Origin: Larix kaempferi
Taxonomy: Eukaryota > Streptophyta > Pinopsida > Pinales > Pinaceae
Direction of reading: 5' to 3'
Assembly: GCA_027924585.1 (NCBI GenBank)
Contig: BSBM01000826.1
Coordinates: 14,043,501-14,107,500 of the forward strand
DNA: 64,000 bases
Of this stretch, positions 44,880 through 55,998 are shown piece by piece. The position numbers and the translations under genes are program-made. The notes beneath the pieces were generated by a model. That model ran no database searches, was not told where the DNA came from, and worked only from the letters and a program-made list of their open reading frames with translations. The stretch's first letter is position 1. Each line of letters starts with the position of its first letter.

Positions 44880-46908
44880 CCTTTTCTACATTTCTATCTC
44901 TAACACCGGGCAGTCTTAAATAACCTGATTGAACGATTTATAGTAATTACACGTAGTGCATGGGTTGGTACAATCTCTAGACACATAGCCTGCTTGTCCA
45001 CAATTATAACATATTACTTAACCTCGGCCTCTTCCTTGCATTGGGCTGTTATTCCTTCCTCTCCCGCGGTATCCTCCACGGCCTTTGTATGCTCCCTGAT
45101 CATGCTGGAAATTATCTTGTTTCTAGGGAGTCTCTTCTTGGACTCTGTATACTCCTCCATACATATGCTCAATATTTCTTCCTTTCCAACATGAGCTCAT
45201 ATGCGCAACAATTGGACTCATCATGCCCAACTGACTTACAGAAATTGCAATATAGGTTTTTAGGTGTTCTTATATATTTTTGAATCAGGTAGTAGTCTTC
45301 TGGCCGGTGTCCTCTAGTTCTACAGATTTCACTCCATGGCCCCTGGTTCAGATTTAATGGGTTTGGTGCACCCATGTTAAGAAAATATTGGAATAAAAGA
45401 AAATGATCCTTAGTGTGTCCTTCTCCCTTACATACCGTACACCATAATTCTTGTCTCTCTTGCTTTCCTTTCTTAATATCCTGTAGCTGTAGTGTCAGGG
45501 TAGTCAACTGGGTCTAAATCTGAGACATCCTAGTGCTAACTTCTCCGATAGGGGAAGCTTATAACTTCATCGCGATCTCCAAGGCTTTTTCTGATGAAGC
45601 CACTTTCTGTTGCATCAATGACAGTCTGATATGGGGAAACAACACAGCTATGAACCATTCCCGGTACTGTTGCGGTGCTATAACGAAGCTTACTTGGTCC
45701 AACAGTGTTTTAAATTTTTGGTCAAATTCCCAGACTGACTCATTAGGTTTCTTCTTGATTTCTTTTAACTCTGTTATGCACTGTGACTCTGACTTCGGCT
45801 TCTTAAATTCTGTTGAGAGTGCAGCCTTGATTTCTATCAGGGTTCTTTTCTATCCCTGCGAGTATTTCATGAACCAATGCAAGGCTCTGTCTCTAAAGGT
45901 GGTGATGAGATGTGCTTGCTTCACAGCATCATCCTGGAATTGTTTAAAATTCCATACAGCTTCACATAGAAACCAATGTTGATTAGGGTCTTCTAGACCC
46001 GTTCCTTTGAATATCGACAGCTTAATATCTTCGGTCATGCTTCTTCTAGGTGGTGGAGGGTTCTGCACATGTTGCTAAGCAGAAAAAATAAAAGTAGTAT
46101 TGCGCAGAACGGCCTGACCCAAAATGTTCTGAGTGCTAGGGATATTCACAACTGGAGGGCTCCGAGAAATTGAAGGTGCAGTGTTCACAAGCAGTGGGTT
46201 CTGCGAAGTAATAGGTTGATAGGTGGAAGATTGAGGTGCAGTTTGGCTACCAGGTTCAGCTTGTGAATCAATGTCTACGTGGAGTCCATGTCCACTGGAA
46301 TTTTCCTTAGGTGTATATTTATATCTTTTCCCACTTCTTAGATTATATGTCTCTTTGTCAGACTCACTAAAAATGTTATTGACCATTACCGATTCAAAAA
46401 TTTTACTGCATTCTAAAAAATCCTTGGCTAACAACATTTTAATGTATAAACTGAGGTTGTTCAGGTACTTACCTCTGAATTCCTTGAAAAAATCTCTTTT
46501 GGCTGCGCTGTAGGACTTTAGCATGTCCACAACGAACTGTGTTACGAAGCTCTGTAGTGTACTGTCAACCCAGAAGTCGACTGCTCACGTGAAAGGACTA
46601 TCTACTGCTTTGAGCCTTTCAATAAGCTCTGGTGTCCACTCGGTTGGTACATCTCGTGGTGTACATTTTCTTTGCTCTGCTAGCCTTGAAAACCACTCGT
46701 GTAGCTCATTTCCAAAAGATGCCCAGAAAACTTCGTGAACGTCTTTCCACAGGTATTTGTTCAACCACTGGATGTCAGAGAGATGTGGGTGTCTATTCTC
46801 TTTTCTTGCGAAGTCTCTCTCTGTCTTGTCACACCAAGCCCAGATTTCTTTCTTATCTGGATGCCAAAAGTCAATACCCAGTGAAGCTTCTTCTTCTTCG
46901 CACATCAC
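44880..46908 (-). pseudogene. Element B gag with five zinc knuckles
   Basis: The N-terminal part (46,908-46,585) reads WLNKYLWKDVHEVFWASFG and ELHEWFSRLAEQ. The capsid part (46,068-45,560) reads DPNQHWFLCEAVWNFKQF, RALHWFMKY and ELKEIKKKPNESVWEF. The nucleocapsid part has CTVCKGEGHTKDHF, a degraded ICRTRGHRPEDYY, and CNFCKSVGHDESNC (45,450-45,220). After a linker come CYNCGQAGYVSRDC and a degraded CTTCNYYKSFNQ (45,010-44,920). This is the same 3+2 arrangement as in element A. Stops and frame changes interrupt it. Confidence 0.88.
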
Positions 46909-46952
46909 AACTTCAACTCATCACGCATTCTTAGCGCGGCAATGGAACCATT

Positions 46953-48501
46953 TGTTGGCTTAAATCACTGTTCTAGAGGTTTCCAATATAGACCTAGGTT
47001 CTTTAGCGGTTCGAGGAACCAACAAAACCCCTTCTCACCAGCCCTTTCGGAAACAGCCCGTGAACAGACTGAGGTCTCACCCGAGGTGTAGCGATGGGGG
47101 AACTGTGGAATCATGTTTCCAAAGCTACATGATGAGTTGTTCGGATAGAACTATTGCGTAGCGCGCTTCGGGGCTCGCGCTGCGGACTGAAGATTGCACG
47201 ATGATAGCCTGCATCATGGTCAACACTTCTACAAGTTGAAATACTGACACAACCAGCGCATCCAAGGACTGCACAGTTCAGGTATAATTCACTCAATAGG
47301 ACTGTGCAACTGACTTATACGCTTCCTCTCTGGACTAAACCTATATTGATGATTTTACTTAGTACTTATTCATCCATCTACTGCCTTATATTATTCAGTC
47401 TTACAACTTATGCAATGGAAAGAAATACACAACTCGGCACACACCCGGTGCTGCGCTTCAAGGCAGTCGCACGACGTGATCTCTCCGACTTAAGTGCTTA
47501 TCTAAATGACTTATACATTCACTAACTCAGAAACACTGTGCATTCAAGATCCATCCATTCATGTAATACTTAACATATTATTCCCATTTCATTCCCATGG
47601 AAAATACATATAAAATAATTAATACATCAGCTGATAAATGAGAATTCAAGCATTCATAGTAAGGAAACAGACAAGTGCAAAACACATAAACAATCCCACT
47701 ACACAATATTTAACGTGGGTCATCCCCAGGATGGGAGCTACATACATAGGAACTATTGTTGTATTAGTCTTTGGGAAGGGTACAATAGTTCCAGTCTGCG
47801 CACTCGGTTGCAGACTCTCTTCTCTCTCAATAGTCCTCTGCGCACACAGCTTGCAGAGCCTTTACAAAAATGTCTCTCAATAGAGATCTATTCAGTCAAT
47901 AATAACAATGAAGAGTAACCAAAATAACAACCCTTTCCCATACAAAATATTCCTTATTTATAGATCATGCCCGTAGGTCATTTCTTTACAATTCGAAGGA
48001 AAAATCCCTTTGGTTTAAAAAACTGTCACGGTTTTCCCTTAACCGGACTGCTGGTTTCTGGTAGCAAATCTTCCATCGTGGCCGCCTTCAGCGCATGCTT
48101 ACGTCGCTATCATCCTCCCTATCGCGCGCATGCCAATAGGTCTCTTTCACCAAGCCATTCTTCCTCTAACGGACATGTCACTTTCCTTCCGCATTGCTCC
48201 TTACCCGTCGCCTTGCAATCCTGGAGCATCTTTACCAAAAATAGATCATCGATGGTCTAACCGAAATCTATGCCATCTTCTGTCCATCCCTATGCCTTGC
48301 CGGATCTGCGTATATTGGGATCTTTGCAGCACTGTCTCCTCGCAGCATTGTACTTTGCATCTCTTCCGATGCTGCGTTGCGCTCAACTTCGTGGCATCCC
48401 AAAACTGACTTGTCCAAAAAGCCTCCAGCTAAACTACGCTTAGCTTCGTAGTTCCAAAATTTGACTTGCTCAAAACTGCCCCACTTGGGCCAGGCCCAAT
48501 A
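46953..48501 (-). repeat. Right (5') LTR of element B, with altered terminus
   Basis: It starts TGTTGGCTTAAAT, matches the left LTR, and carries CTATAAATA (minus) at 47955-47963. The far end reads GGCCCAATA where the left copy has GCCCAACAGGCCCCTAACA. Eleven bases are lost between two ACA repeats and the final CA became TA. The target duplication ATGAT follows at once. Just left of the LTR, GGCAATGGAACCA is the likely minus-strand primer site. Confidence 0.9.
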
Positions 48502-48506
48502 ATGAT

Positions 48507-49392
48507 CATGAGCATCAGCATGATGCTCCCTGCGAGGATGATTAGTATGATCATGAGTATCAGGATGATACTCTGTGGCTGTTGATAGGTTGTGCAGTAG
48601 CATGAGTATATAATAGGTCCTTGGGAGATCCTATAGGTTGAGAAGGAAGCTCATAATCAGTCCTGGGATGCTCTTTTGAGGTTTTTCTTATGCAGAGGCA
48701 TGTAATCAGTCCTGGGAGATCCTATAGGTTGAGCAGTAAGCTCGTAATCAGTTCTGGGATGCTCTTTTGAGGTTTTGCTTGATAGCATATAATAGGTCCC
48801 TGGGAGATCTTGCAGGTTGTGCTTGGCATATAATAGGTCCATGGGAGATCCTACAGGTTGCGCTTGGCACGTAATTAGTCCTGGGTGCTCTTTCAAGGTT
48901 TTTCCTGATAGCATGTAATCAGTCCTGGGATGCTCTTTCGATGTTTTTCTTGTTCACATGTAATAGGTCCCTCAGAGATTCTATAGGTTGAGCAGTAAGC
49001 TCGTAATCAGTCCTGGGATGCTCTTTCAAGGTTCTGCGAAGTTTGCATATAATGGGTCCCTGGGAGATCCTATAGGTTGAGCAGTAAGCTCGTAATTAGT
49101 CCCGCGATGCTCTTTCGAGGTTTTTCAGATGCACATAATCAGTCCTGGGATTCCACTATATGGGCCGCTCCCAGAGATGATGAAAACCTACATGGAGGCT
49201 AGGCATACATCCAACATGAAAAAGGGTTGGCTCTGTAGAACTTCCTATAATGAGAAGAATTGAGAGATAGCACCAGTGATCGAGATGACGAGTACAACAA
49301 TAGTGACGATGATCCAGCTCCAGTATTCAAGACTTGTGCCTATATGTATTGATGACCTGTGTCAAGAGAATACATTCCTAGTTAACAGGGAT
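48507..49392 (+). repeat. Tandem repeat array in the 3' part of Copia G
   Basis: From about 48,611 to 49,150 two blocks alternate: one near AATAGGTCCCTGGGAGATCC followed by TATAGGTTGAGCAGTAAGC, and one near AATCAGTCCTGGGATGCTCT followed by TTCGAGG. About seven to eight imperfect copies are visible. The array lies between G's RNase H region (after removal of B) and its 3' LTR stub. No protein motif is seen. Its origin is unknown. Confidence 0.75.
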
Positions 49393-49464
49393 TGTTGATG
49401 TATTTGTAAGTTCAGAAGATATTCACTTGTATATTGTATGTATTACATTTGTACTTCATTGTAT
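49393..49464 (+). repeat. Stub of the 3' LTR of Copia G
   Basis: TGTTGATGTATTTG and the following bases match the first 70 or so bases of the 5' LTR, including GAAGATATTCACTTGTATAT. Similarity stops at about 49464. Confidence 0.8.
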
Positions 49465-51185
49465 CCCCAACGGAGATGAGATATGAGCCGCTCGCGGAAC
49501 TATAAGCCAAACTAGCAGGCGAAAAGGTGCTATGCATTAACGACCCTGATTTAATTGTGCACTTCTCCGAAAACTATATAAACCGCTAGAGTCTTTAAAA
49601 TATGTTGGATACTTAAAGTTGAAAATATCTCATGGACAGTCCAGATTAGACTATATATATAATCAAATGCAGATATGGACTGTCAAAGGAATTCAAAATC
49701 ATGGTAGGTGAGCAAACAACCTTTCCCATTGATGGCTCAGATCCTGTAGCTCATCCTCCTGAATTGAATCATGACCATCGAAGGTGTTGGAACAAACAAC
49801 GAATTCAAAGTAGGACCCTTTCTCACCAATGGCCAAGATGAACCCTTCATTTTGGACAGGTCAATCTAGACCATTGAAGGTGGAGTACTTCCCATTAAAA
49901 GCAGTGAGGAAAGACCTGTGTCCTAAAACCAATATTAAATCAATCATTTTGTTGGGACAAATCCTAACCACTGATAGATTTGAAATTCATTTCAAAAAGT
50001 CTAAAGAACTATATCTGTTGATAATGTAGATCAAGTTCCAGCTTTATGTGGAAGATCATGATCATATGAAGCATAACGATGTTATAATAGATCAAAAAGG
50101 GGAAAGGATGCAACCGATTGACATTCGGGGCCTTGTCATGCTACCTTATCAAATAGATATAGACCATCTTCATAGTATGACAGTGATCCAGAGCCAAGAA
50201 ATATTTATTTCCATCTGTTCATGACATTATGTTTTAGTCCAAATGGACAAAAGATATGCAACTCATGTGGAGCTGCAACCCTTGTCAAATAAGGCGTCGA
50301 TTAAAATGATGGAAATTTACTAGGTCAATACCTATAGTATACACTGTGTCCCATTATTCTCTTCTCACACCTTACTGGCCATCATTTCCATATACAAACA
50401 CACGTTTAGGTTCTACCTCGCCTCAGACGTTCACACTTGCAAAAAATCACTCATAGATTATCTATTAATTTGCCAAATCCTTTGATCATTTTTCCTGCTT
50501 ATATTGTGGTCATCTAGCACTATATTCAACTACCTCCCCACTTATAAGTAAGGCCATAGTGTTTCTTTTCTCATCAATCCACCTTTGGGATTACCTCAGA
50601 AGTCGTCACCTCATTCTTTGTTCCTATTTAGCCATGCACCTTACATCACTCACCCTGAAAGCATTCTTTTTTTGAGACATGATTTCCCATTTCCTTTAAA
50701 AGAAGGTTTCACCATTTTTATTACAAAAACCTCGACTGATCACATAGAACCACTGCCTGCTTTTAGTAAATTTCATGAAATTGGTACAATGTTTGGAGAT
50801 TCAAATCCCAATTTCAGTCAAATTCATGAGGAAATTGTAGGTTTCCTCTTGCAAAAGTAACTTAGAATACTCCTCTCTTTTATTTCTCTCCCTCTTTTTG
50901 TCCCATAATTTTATGCTATATGGATACCCTAGGGAGTGATGATTCACAAGTTTAAGTTGACATTCTAAGGATTGTGCTATTTTAGCTAATTCCACTTCAT
51001 GCGGTCTTGGAGGGAAACAATACTTATCCCTTCCTGCAGTCATTCCTATCTAGCATAGAATTGGGTGATATTTTACCAGCACCACACGGGAAAGGTTTAC
51101 CTTCATGTCCCCATCCTCCTTGGTGCCCTTCATAGGTAATGGTTTTTTTTCCAACAATTATCTCAATTTTTACACGCAGCCCCAA
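49465..51185. other. Unassigned stretch left of the minisatellite
   Basis: CTATATAAAC, a TATA-like box, lies near 49,574. Short frames such as 49,829-50,029 and 50,585-50,860 show no family pattern. The latter reads HEIGTMFGDSNPNFSQIHEE, which I do not recognise. It may be part of a long LTR of element F or an old degraded insertion. Confidence 0.4.
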
Positions 51186-51189
51186 TGGC

Positions 51190-51785
51190 CTCCGATCCGC
51201 AATCCGCAATATACCCTACTGCAATCCGCTGTTGGAATTCGGAATTCGGATTTCCAAATTTACCTTTCCTAAGAAATTGTGCTCCCGACTTCCATAATCC
51301 ATAATGCAGAAGTTGGAAGTCGGAACCTCAAATTGTCGTCCTAGAAAATTTACTCCTCCGTCTTCTGCAATTCGCAACCTGCTTTGCAGAAGTCGGAAAT
51401 TGGAAACCTCGTTGCATAACCCGGGGAAGAACCACCTTCCGACTTCCGCAATCTGCAATCTGCTTGGTGGATGTAGATAGTTGGAAATCCAACACACCAA
51501 CCGTATGGAAATCTCCCTTGAAAGTCATAAATCCCACCCGCCATCTCCGTGTAAATATCCCTTCCGAATCCCGCAATCCACAATTTGCTTTGCGGATGCG
51601 GAAAGTCAAAAATCCCATGCGACATCTCTGTGGAAATCGTCCTTCCAACTTTTGCAATCCGCAATCCACTTTACGGATGTGGGAAGTCGAAATTCTAACC
51701 GTGCAATTCCAAGGGTCGATCCCCGACCTTCGCAATCCACAATCCGCATTGCATATGCGGAAAGTCGAGACCACATACCCCTGCA
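51190..51785. repeat. 81-bp minisatellite with inverted arms
   Basis: About seven imperfect units repeat with a period near 81 bases (starts near 51,280, 51,361, 51,437, 51,518/51,562, 51,643 and 51,725), one of them only half present. A typical unit contains TTCCGACTTCCGCAATCCGC followed by TTTGCGGATGCGGAAGTC, so each can fold into a hairpin. The overlapping open frames on both strands result from the period being a multiple of three. Confidence 0.8.
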
Positions 51786-51789
51786 CCTA

Positions 51790-53505
51790 CAAAGTTAGGA
51801 GGCTAATAAATCCTTCATCCTTAGGACAAATTGGACAAATACGTTTCTGTTGGATATCTCTTGGAGATAAATATGCAATTGTAGGGTCTTCATTCACACT
51901 TGAGGACTTTGTTCATTTCCTTTTTCTACTCCAAAAAATTACCTTAAGCCCCATCTAGGCCTCTTTACCACTCTGTGAAGAAGCTATGCTCCATTCTACC
52001 TCGTCCTCTCCCTTTCATATGGTCCATAGGGTTCATGAACACCACAGGGGTTTTTATTCCTCTCCCAAGTCCTGGCTGGAGTATCCTGCACACTTACCAG
52101 ACTTAGCCCTAATTCATCAATGGATAATTTAAATACATTACACCCATGGAAATGCAAATGTGCAGAAGTATAATAAGTCACTCTTGTATGCAGATTCATA
52201 CACCAATGAACACAGGAGGATGAAAATTATCCACACACATAGAATGGAATATATCAATCTATTTTCCCTAGGCATATTGGTGATCTAACATGTTGAGACT
52301 TAGCCCTACTCCTCAATCCTAAATACATATGAGTGCTAACATGATATAAAATGCAAAGGTGCATAAGTATGGCAATGACATGCACATCAGAATGAAACAT
52401 AATGCATATGCATTCATCCCTATCACTCATTTGGATCAAATCATACCTTCTGACATAAATAAACAAACATGCACAGATGTAGCATAGACATCATTCAAGG
52501 AACAAGAAACACTTATCTCTTTATTGAAATTTCCAAGCAAACTGGATATGGAATGCAACGTTCCAACCCAACCATAGGTCTCTCCCCAACCTGTATTTTT
52601 TCAGCACTCAGAGACCCCCCAGTGGGGCTATGTATCTACTAAGGAGTCCTACTTTGGTTCACTCACAACTTGGTTCATAGTCAATCAGGGTCATCATCAC
52701 ATAGCTAGATTTGTCAAGCGAGTGGGGAAAGCAGGTAAGGTTTTCTGGGTCAATCGACTCCTTCATAGGGATATGGTTAATATCCCAATGACCTTAGCTA
52801 GTTCAGGAACCCCCATCAACTCCACTCTCAGCCTAATTAAGGTCCCCTTCACTGCCGCACAGTCCCTAGGGCACCCCTTCCCTTAGCACTGACCCGGTAA
52901 GTGTGGTCGGTCCTAACTGCTAAATTAAGATAGTTGAGCCCTCATTGGTTCAAGCATGCAGCACTAAACCTTCCTGATCTCTTCCCACTAATTTTTTGGG
53001 CGTCTCACCCACTCAAATCCACCCAAGGATTTGGATATATGTATTTCTCATCGACCTTCCTTTCCACGCCAATTTCTGGATGATCTTCGCTCTGTAATTC
53101 GCGGCCTTAATTAGGATCGCGATTTCTGGTTTTCTTCCTCCCTTCCTGGTCCGCAGGGTCGTGTAAGGGTTCAATTGATGCCTCCCTTTAACACCTAAAA
53201 AGTGCTCACTAGCTCATTTCCCTATTCACATGACCCATTTGTCCACTTTTCCTATCATTTTAGCCTCAAAAACCATCAAAAGGTCACCAAAAAGACCAAA
53301 AACCATCTTTTTCTACTCAAACTATTTAATTTTCCTCAAAAAATACAAAAAACCCTAAAAAATGGTCCAAAATTCCCAAAAATCAATTAACAGGGAATAA
53401 TATTAAAAAATATTCAAAAAAGGGAAAAAGAGGGAAAAAGAGACCTAAACCACATTTAGCAATACCATTGGTTTCCTTAAACCATAATGGTATTCTCCAT
53501 CACCC
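51790..53505 (+). other. Unassigned stretch, probably upstream LTR of element F
   Basis: No gene is recognised. It includes GGAATGCAACGTTCCAACCC near 52,546, a possible LTR start, and ends in the TATA box at 53,511. Without the 3' copy the LTR start cannot be set. It could lie anywhere from about 49.5 kb to 52.55 kb. Confidence 0.4.
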
Positions 53506-53510
53506 AAAAG

Positions 53511-53520
53511 CTATAAAAGG
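53511..53520 (+). promoter_or_regulatory. TATA box of the element F 5' LTR
   Basis: CTATAAAAGG lies about 470 bases before the primer site, as expected for the U3-R junction of a long LTR. Confidence 0.65.
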
Positions 53521-53987
53521 GTGATAGAGGCTCCCCATTATTCATCCACATTCATCCTATCCTTATGCTGCCCATTTCACTCCTAAGATCTTGAGCCTCC
53601 ATTTGAGCTTAGATCCACCTTTGCAGTACCTTTTGTGGCCATTCCCCCATTAGCATCTTGGAGAAGAGAAAGACCCTTGGAGCATTGGAGCATCTCACCG
53701 TCGCAGCTGCTCGAACCCAACCAACCTCACCATTTGAGGTAACATGATTATTGTAAAGCTATTTTTTCCATAAATAAAGAATTTGTTTTACATATAGATT
53801 TGAGTTCTTTACCATTTACTTTCAAGTTTTTACATGAACATGCTAGATTAACTTTTAACTTTTGTCATATCTTAGATTAATTCTGTTTTTTCTACATTAG
53901 TTTTTTATTATTTCAATTGAGACTGCTACTACAAGTTAGTAGGTGCTCATCAGCACATGCTTGGGTGAAAATCCAAGAAACAGTTTT

Positions 53988-54001
53988 TGGCGACTCCCCT
54001 G
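53988..54001 (+). other. Primer binding site of element F
   Basis: TGGCGACTCCCCTG follows an AAACA LTR end (53,982) by five bases. TGGCGACTCC-type sites, likely for arginine tRNA, are typical of Ogre/Tat-type plant Gypsy elements. Confidence 0.7.
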
Positions 54002-54229
54002 TATTTTGAATCTTTGAATCTTGCTTCAGATCTAGATTTATTACATTTTATGTTGTTATTCCACTTTAATATTATAGATCTGGCCTGCTACAAAGCCCAT
54101 AGCTCTCTGCCCTAGCCATTGGCCTTTTCTGCAGCCCACACAGTCCAAAAATCTCATTTACGATTTTCATTTCTGGCGACTTTTGTTGTCTTGTAAATTG
54201 TGGGTTTCTGCACCCACAGTCGTGAATCC

Positions 54230-54610
54230 ATCGCGGTTGTTTATCCCTCTTCTGCGATTTTAAAAAATTGATCTGTCGCGTCTTGAGCGTGACTGTGCAC
54301 CCCCTCAACCGCGATTAAATCGCGAATTTCTCGCCCCAAAGTCACGATTTTGAAACCCTGATCTATTTCGTCCCGAGTGCGACTGTGCACCCCCTCAGAC
54401 GCGATTTAATCACGGGTTTCTCGCCCCACAGTCGTGATTTTGAAACCCTGATTTGTTGCATAGTGAGCGTGACTGTGCACCCCCTTAATCGCGATTTAAT
54501 CGCGGGTTTCTAGCCCCACAGTCACGATTTTGAAACCCTCATCTGTTGCGTCCCAAGCGCGACTGTGCACCCCTTCAGCTATGATTTGATCGTGACTCTT
54601 GCCTCTCACA
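54230..54610 (+). repeat. 90-bp tandem repeat in the element F leader
   Basis: The motif GCGACTGTGCACCCCCTCA recurs at about 54,289, 54,379, 54,469 and 54,560. Between copies lie CGCGATTTAATCGCG, a perfect hairpin stem, and GTTTCTCGCCCCACAGTC. It sits between PBS and gag, so it would be part of the genomic RNA leader. The rest of the leader to 55,990 is noncoding. Confidence 0.8.
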
Positions 54611-55998
54611 GCCGCGATTTCCCCTGTACCATCCAGTTCAATTTTTTTTTTTTTTTTTGAGTTTTGCTCATTTCAGACCACATTTTCTAGCCATCTCCCC
54701 TGCAATTTTTTGGACAGCCTACTGTTTTCTTTTTGCAGCATTAGAAGATTCACTCATTTTTTATGTTATTTTCTTTACCTTAACATTTTAAAGAATTTCA
54801 CATATTTTTTGAAAAGTTGTTAAAGCATTCACATTCAAATTGGTTTCATATTTACTTTTAAATTTTTGTCATATTTGCCAACTGAAATCATTATTTTAAT
54901 TTGTGAATTTTTTCCCAAGTGACGCATTTCATTTTTTTTGGTACATAACCACACATGCACATAATCTGTCACAAATAAATCAAAGTGAGCCTTAAAATCC
55001 TCTTAACTCAACCAACATTCTAACCCCACTTGGGGAACATCAAAAGAATATTGTAGATAGGTAGGACTGAGGGGATAAGTATCCAAATAACACCCCTGAC
55101 TCACTTTCATTTTCAGACATAGTGGTTGACATTTAGGGTACCAAAATCCCCTAATACTTATTGGCACGGTTTCAAACCAATTTGTCAGAAAGGCCTCTTC
55201 CTTAGGAGGGTCGAAGTAGCCAGACTGGTTCTGGAGGCCTGAGTGGACTACCGCAATCCATTCAGTCACCAAGGGATACCTACTCGCTATTCTCGTTGTA
55301 CCACCCTTGTGGGAGTACAACGGTGATAGAACAAGAGCTGCAGATTCACCTTTCTGAACGTGTCATGAATGGGGTATCTTAGTGGCCTATCTTCTAGGAT
55401 TGTCTAGCCAGCGTCCCTCCCGGTAGGGGGATATCTAGCCTTTGGTTCTACAATTCATATTGTCTAACTTGGATTTCATCACCTTGCATAGGATACGTCT
55501 TGTTGAATCATCATACTTTTTAGTTAGGTGGTTTCCTGCTCTATTACCTCCCCTTGGTTAGTGTGTCCACCATTTTCATTTTTAGGAGTCGTTTGCATGT
55601 TAGTATTTTGACCACATTTTTTTATTCTCCACTTATTGTAGCACAGCTGTTATAATAAGTGTTTTGAGTTTGGTTATTGTCCCGAGTACCATTATTTTTT
55701 CCGCTCCCCTCTTGCACACACAGTTGCATTAGGGTTTTCGAGCTTTCCACTCACCACTACACATTAGTTTTACCATACAATTGTCACCATTGAGTCCCTG
55801 AGATGTTATCGGCGTTTCTGGGGTGAACCCCATCAGTTTGGTTTACTTGACACCACATGTCATAGATGTAGAGCATTATCACTTGACTCCACAGGTCATC
55901 GACATAGAGCCCCGTCATCTGATTCTGACGCACCTCATTTCACATCTAGCTCTGAGGCAGAATCTGAAAATCCCACCTACACCGCACCCACTAGCCCC

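Larger units (their letters stand above)
22862..48501 (-). mobile_element. Ty3/Gypsy element B, host to elements C and E
   Basis: LTRs at 22862-24427 and 46953-48501 are flanked by ATGAT (22857-22861 and 48502-48506). On the minus strand the order is 5' LTR, gag (46.9-44.9 kb), protease (44.3-44.0), second Gag-like module (43.8-43.3), RT-RNase H (36.7-35.1), integrase (35.1-34.07), a CTATAAATA box (33.39) and the extra ORF (33.26-31.94 and 24.64-24.44). Copia E split it at 36,953 and Gypsy C sits in the extra ORF. All genes carry stops or shifts. The LTR copies have diverged by roughly a tenth and differ by an approximately 35-bp indel near 23,020/47,130, so the insertion is old. Confidence 0.93.
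17805..49464 (+). mobile_element. Copia element G, split by Gypsy element B
   Basis: The 5' LTR is 17805-18405 with PBS TGGTATCAGAGC at 18406-18417. A Gag-like start lies at 19328, RT-RNase H at 21.2-22.7 kb, and a 72-base stub of the 3' LTR at 49393-49464 matches the start of the 5' LTR. Element B is inserted at 22862-48501 with ATGAT on both sides. G's protease and integrase are not recognisable. Its 3' LTR is cut off at about 49464, and A's right LTR ends exactly where G begins, so G probably inserted into A's LTR and later lost its far edge. Confidence 0.85.

Noticed and set aside
48611-49150. CRISPR-like array
   Set aside because: Repeats are long, imperfect and adjacent, without unique spacers, and the DNA is a plant retroelement.
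49457-49475. Remainder of the element A right LTR after G (TCCCCAAC)
   Set aside because: The match to A's LTR end (CCCCCAACA) is only eight bases and the following bases do not give A's flank AGTTC.
50585-50860. 91-codon + strand frame as a gene
   Set aside because: No recognisable domain, and it is surrounded by stops and unassigned DNA. Listed only as part of an unassigned stretch.
51328-51958. Long overlapping frames on both strands
   Set aside because: They come from an 81-bp minisatellite, whose period is a multiple of three, and show no family motif.
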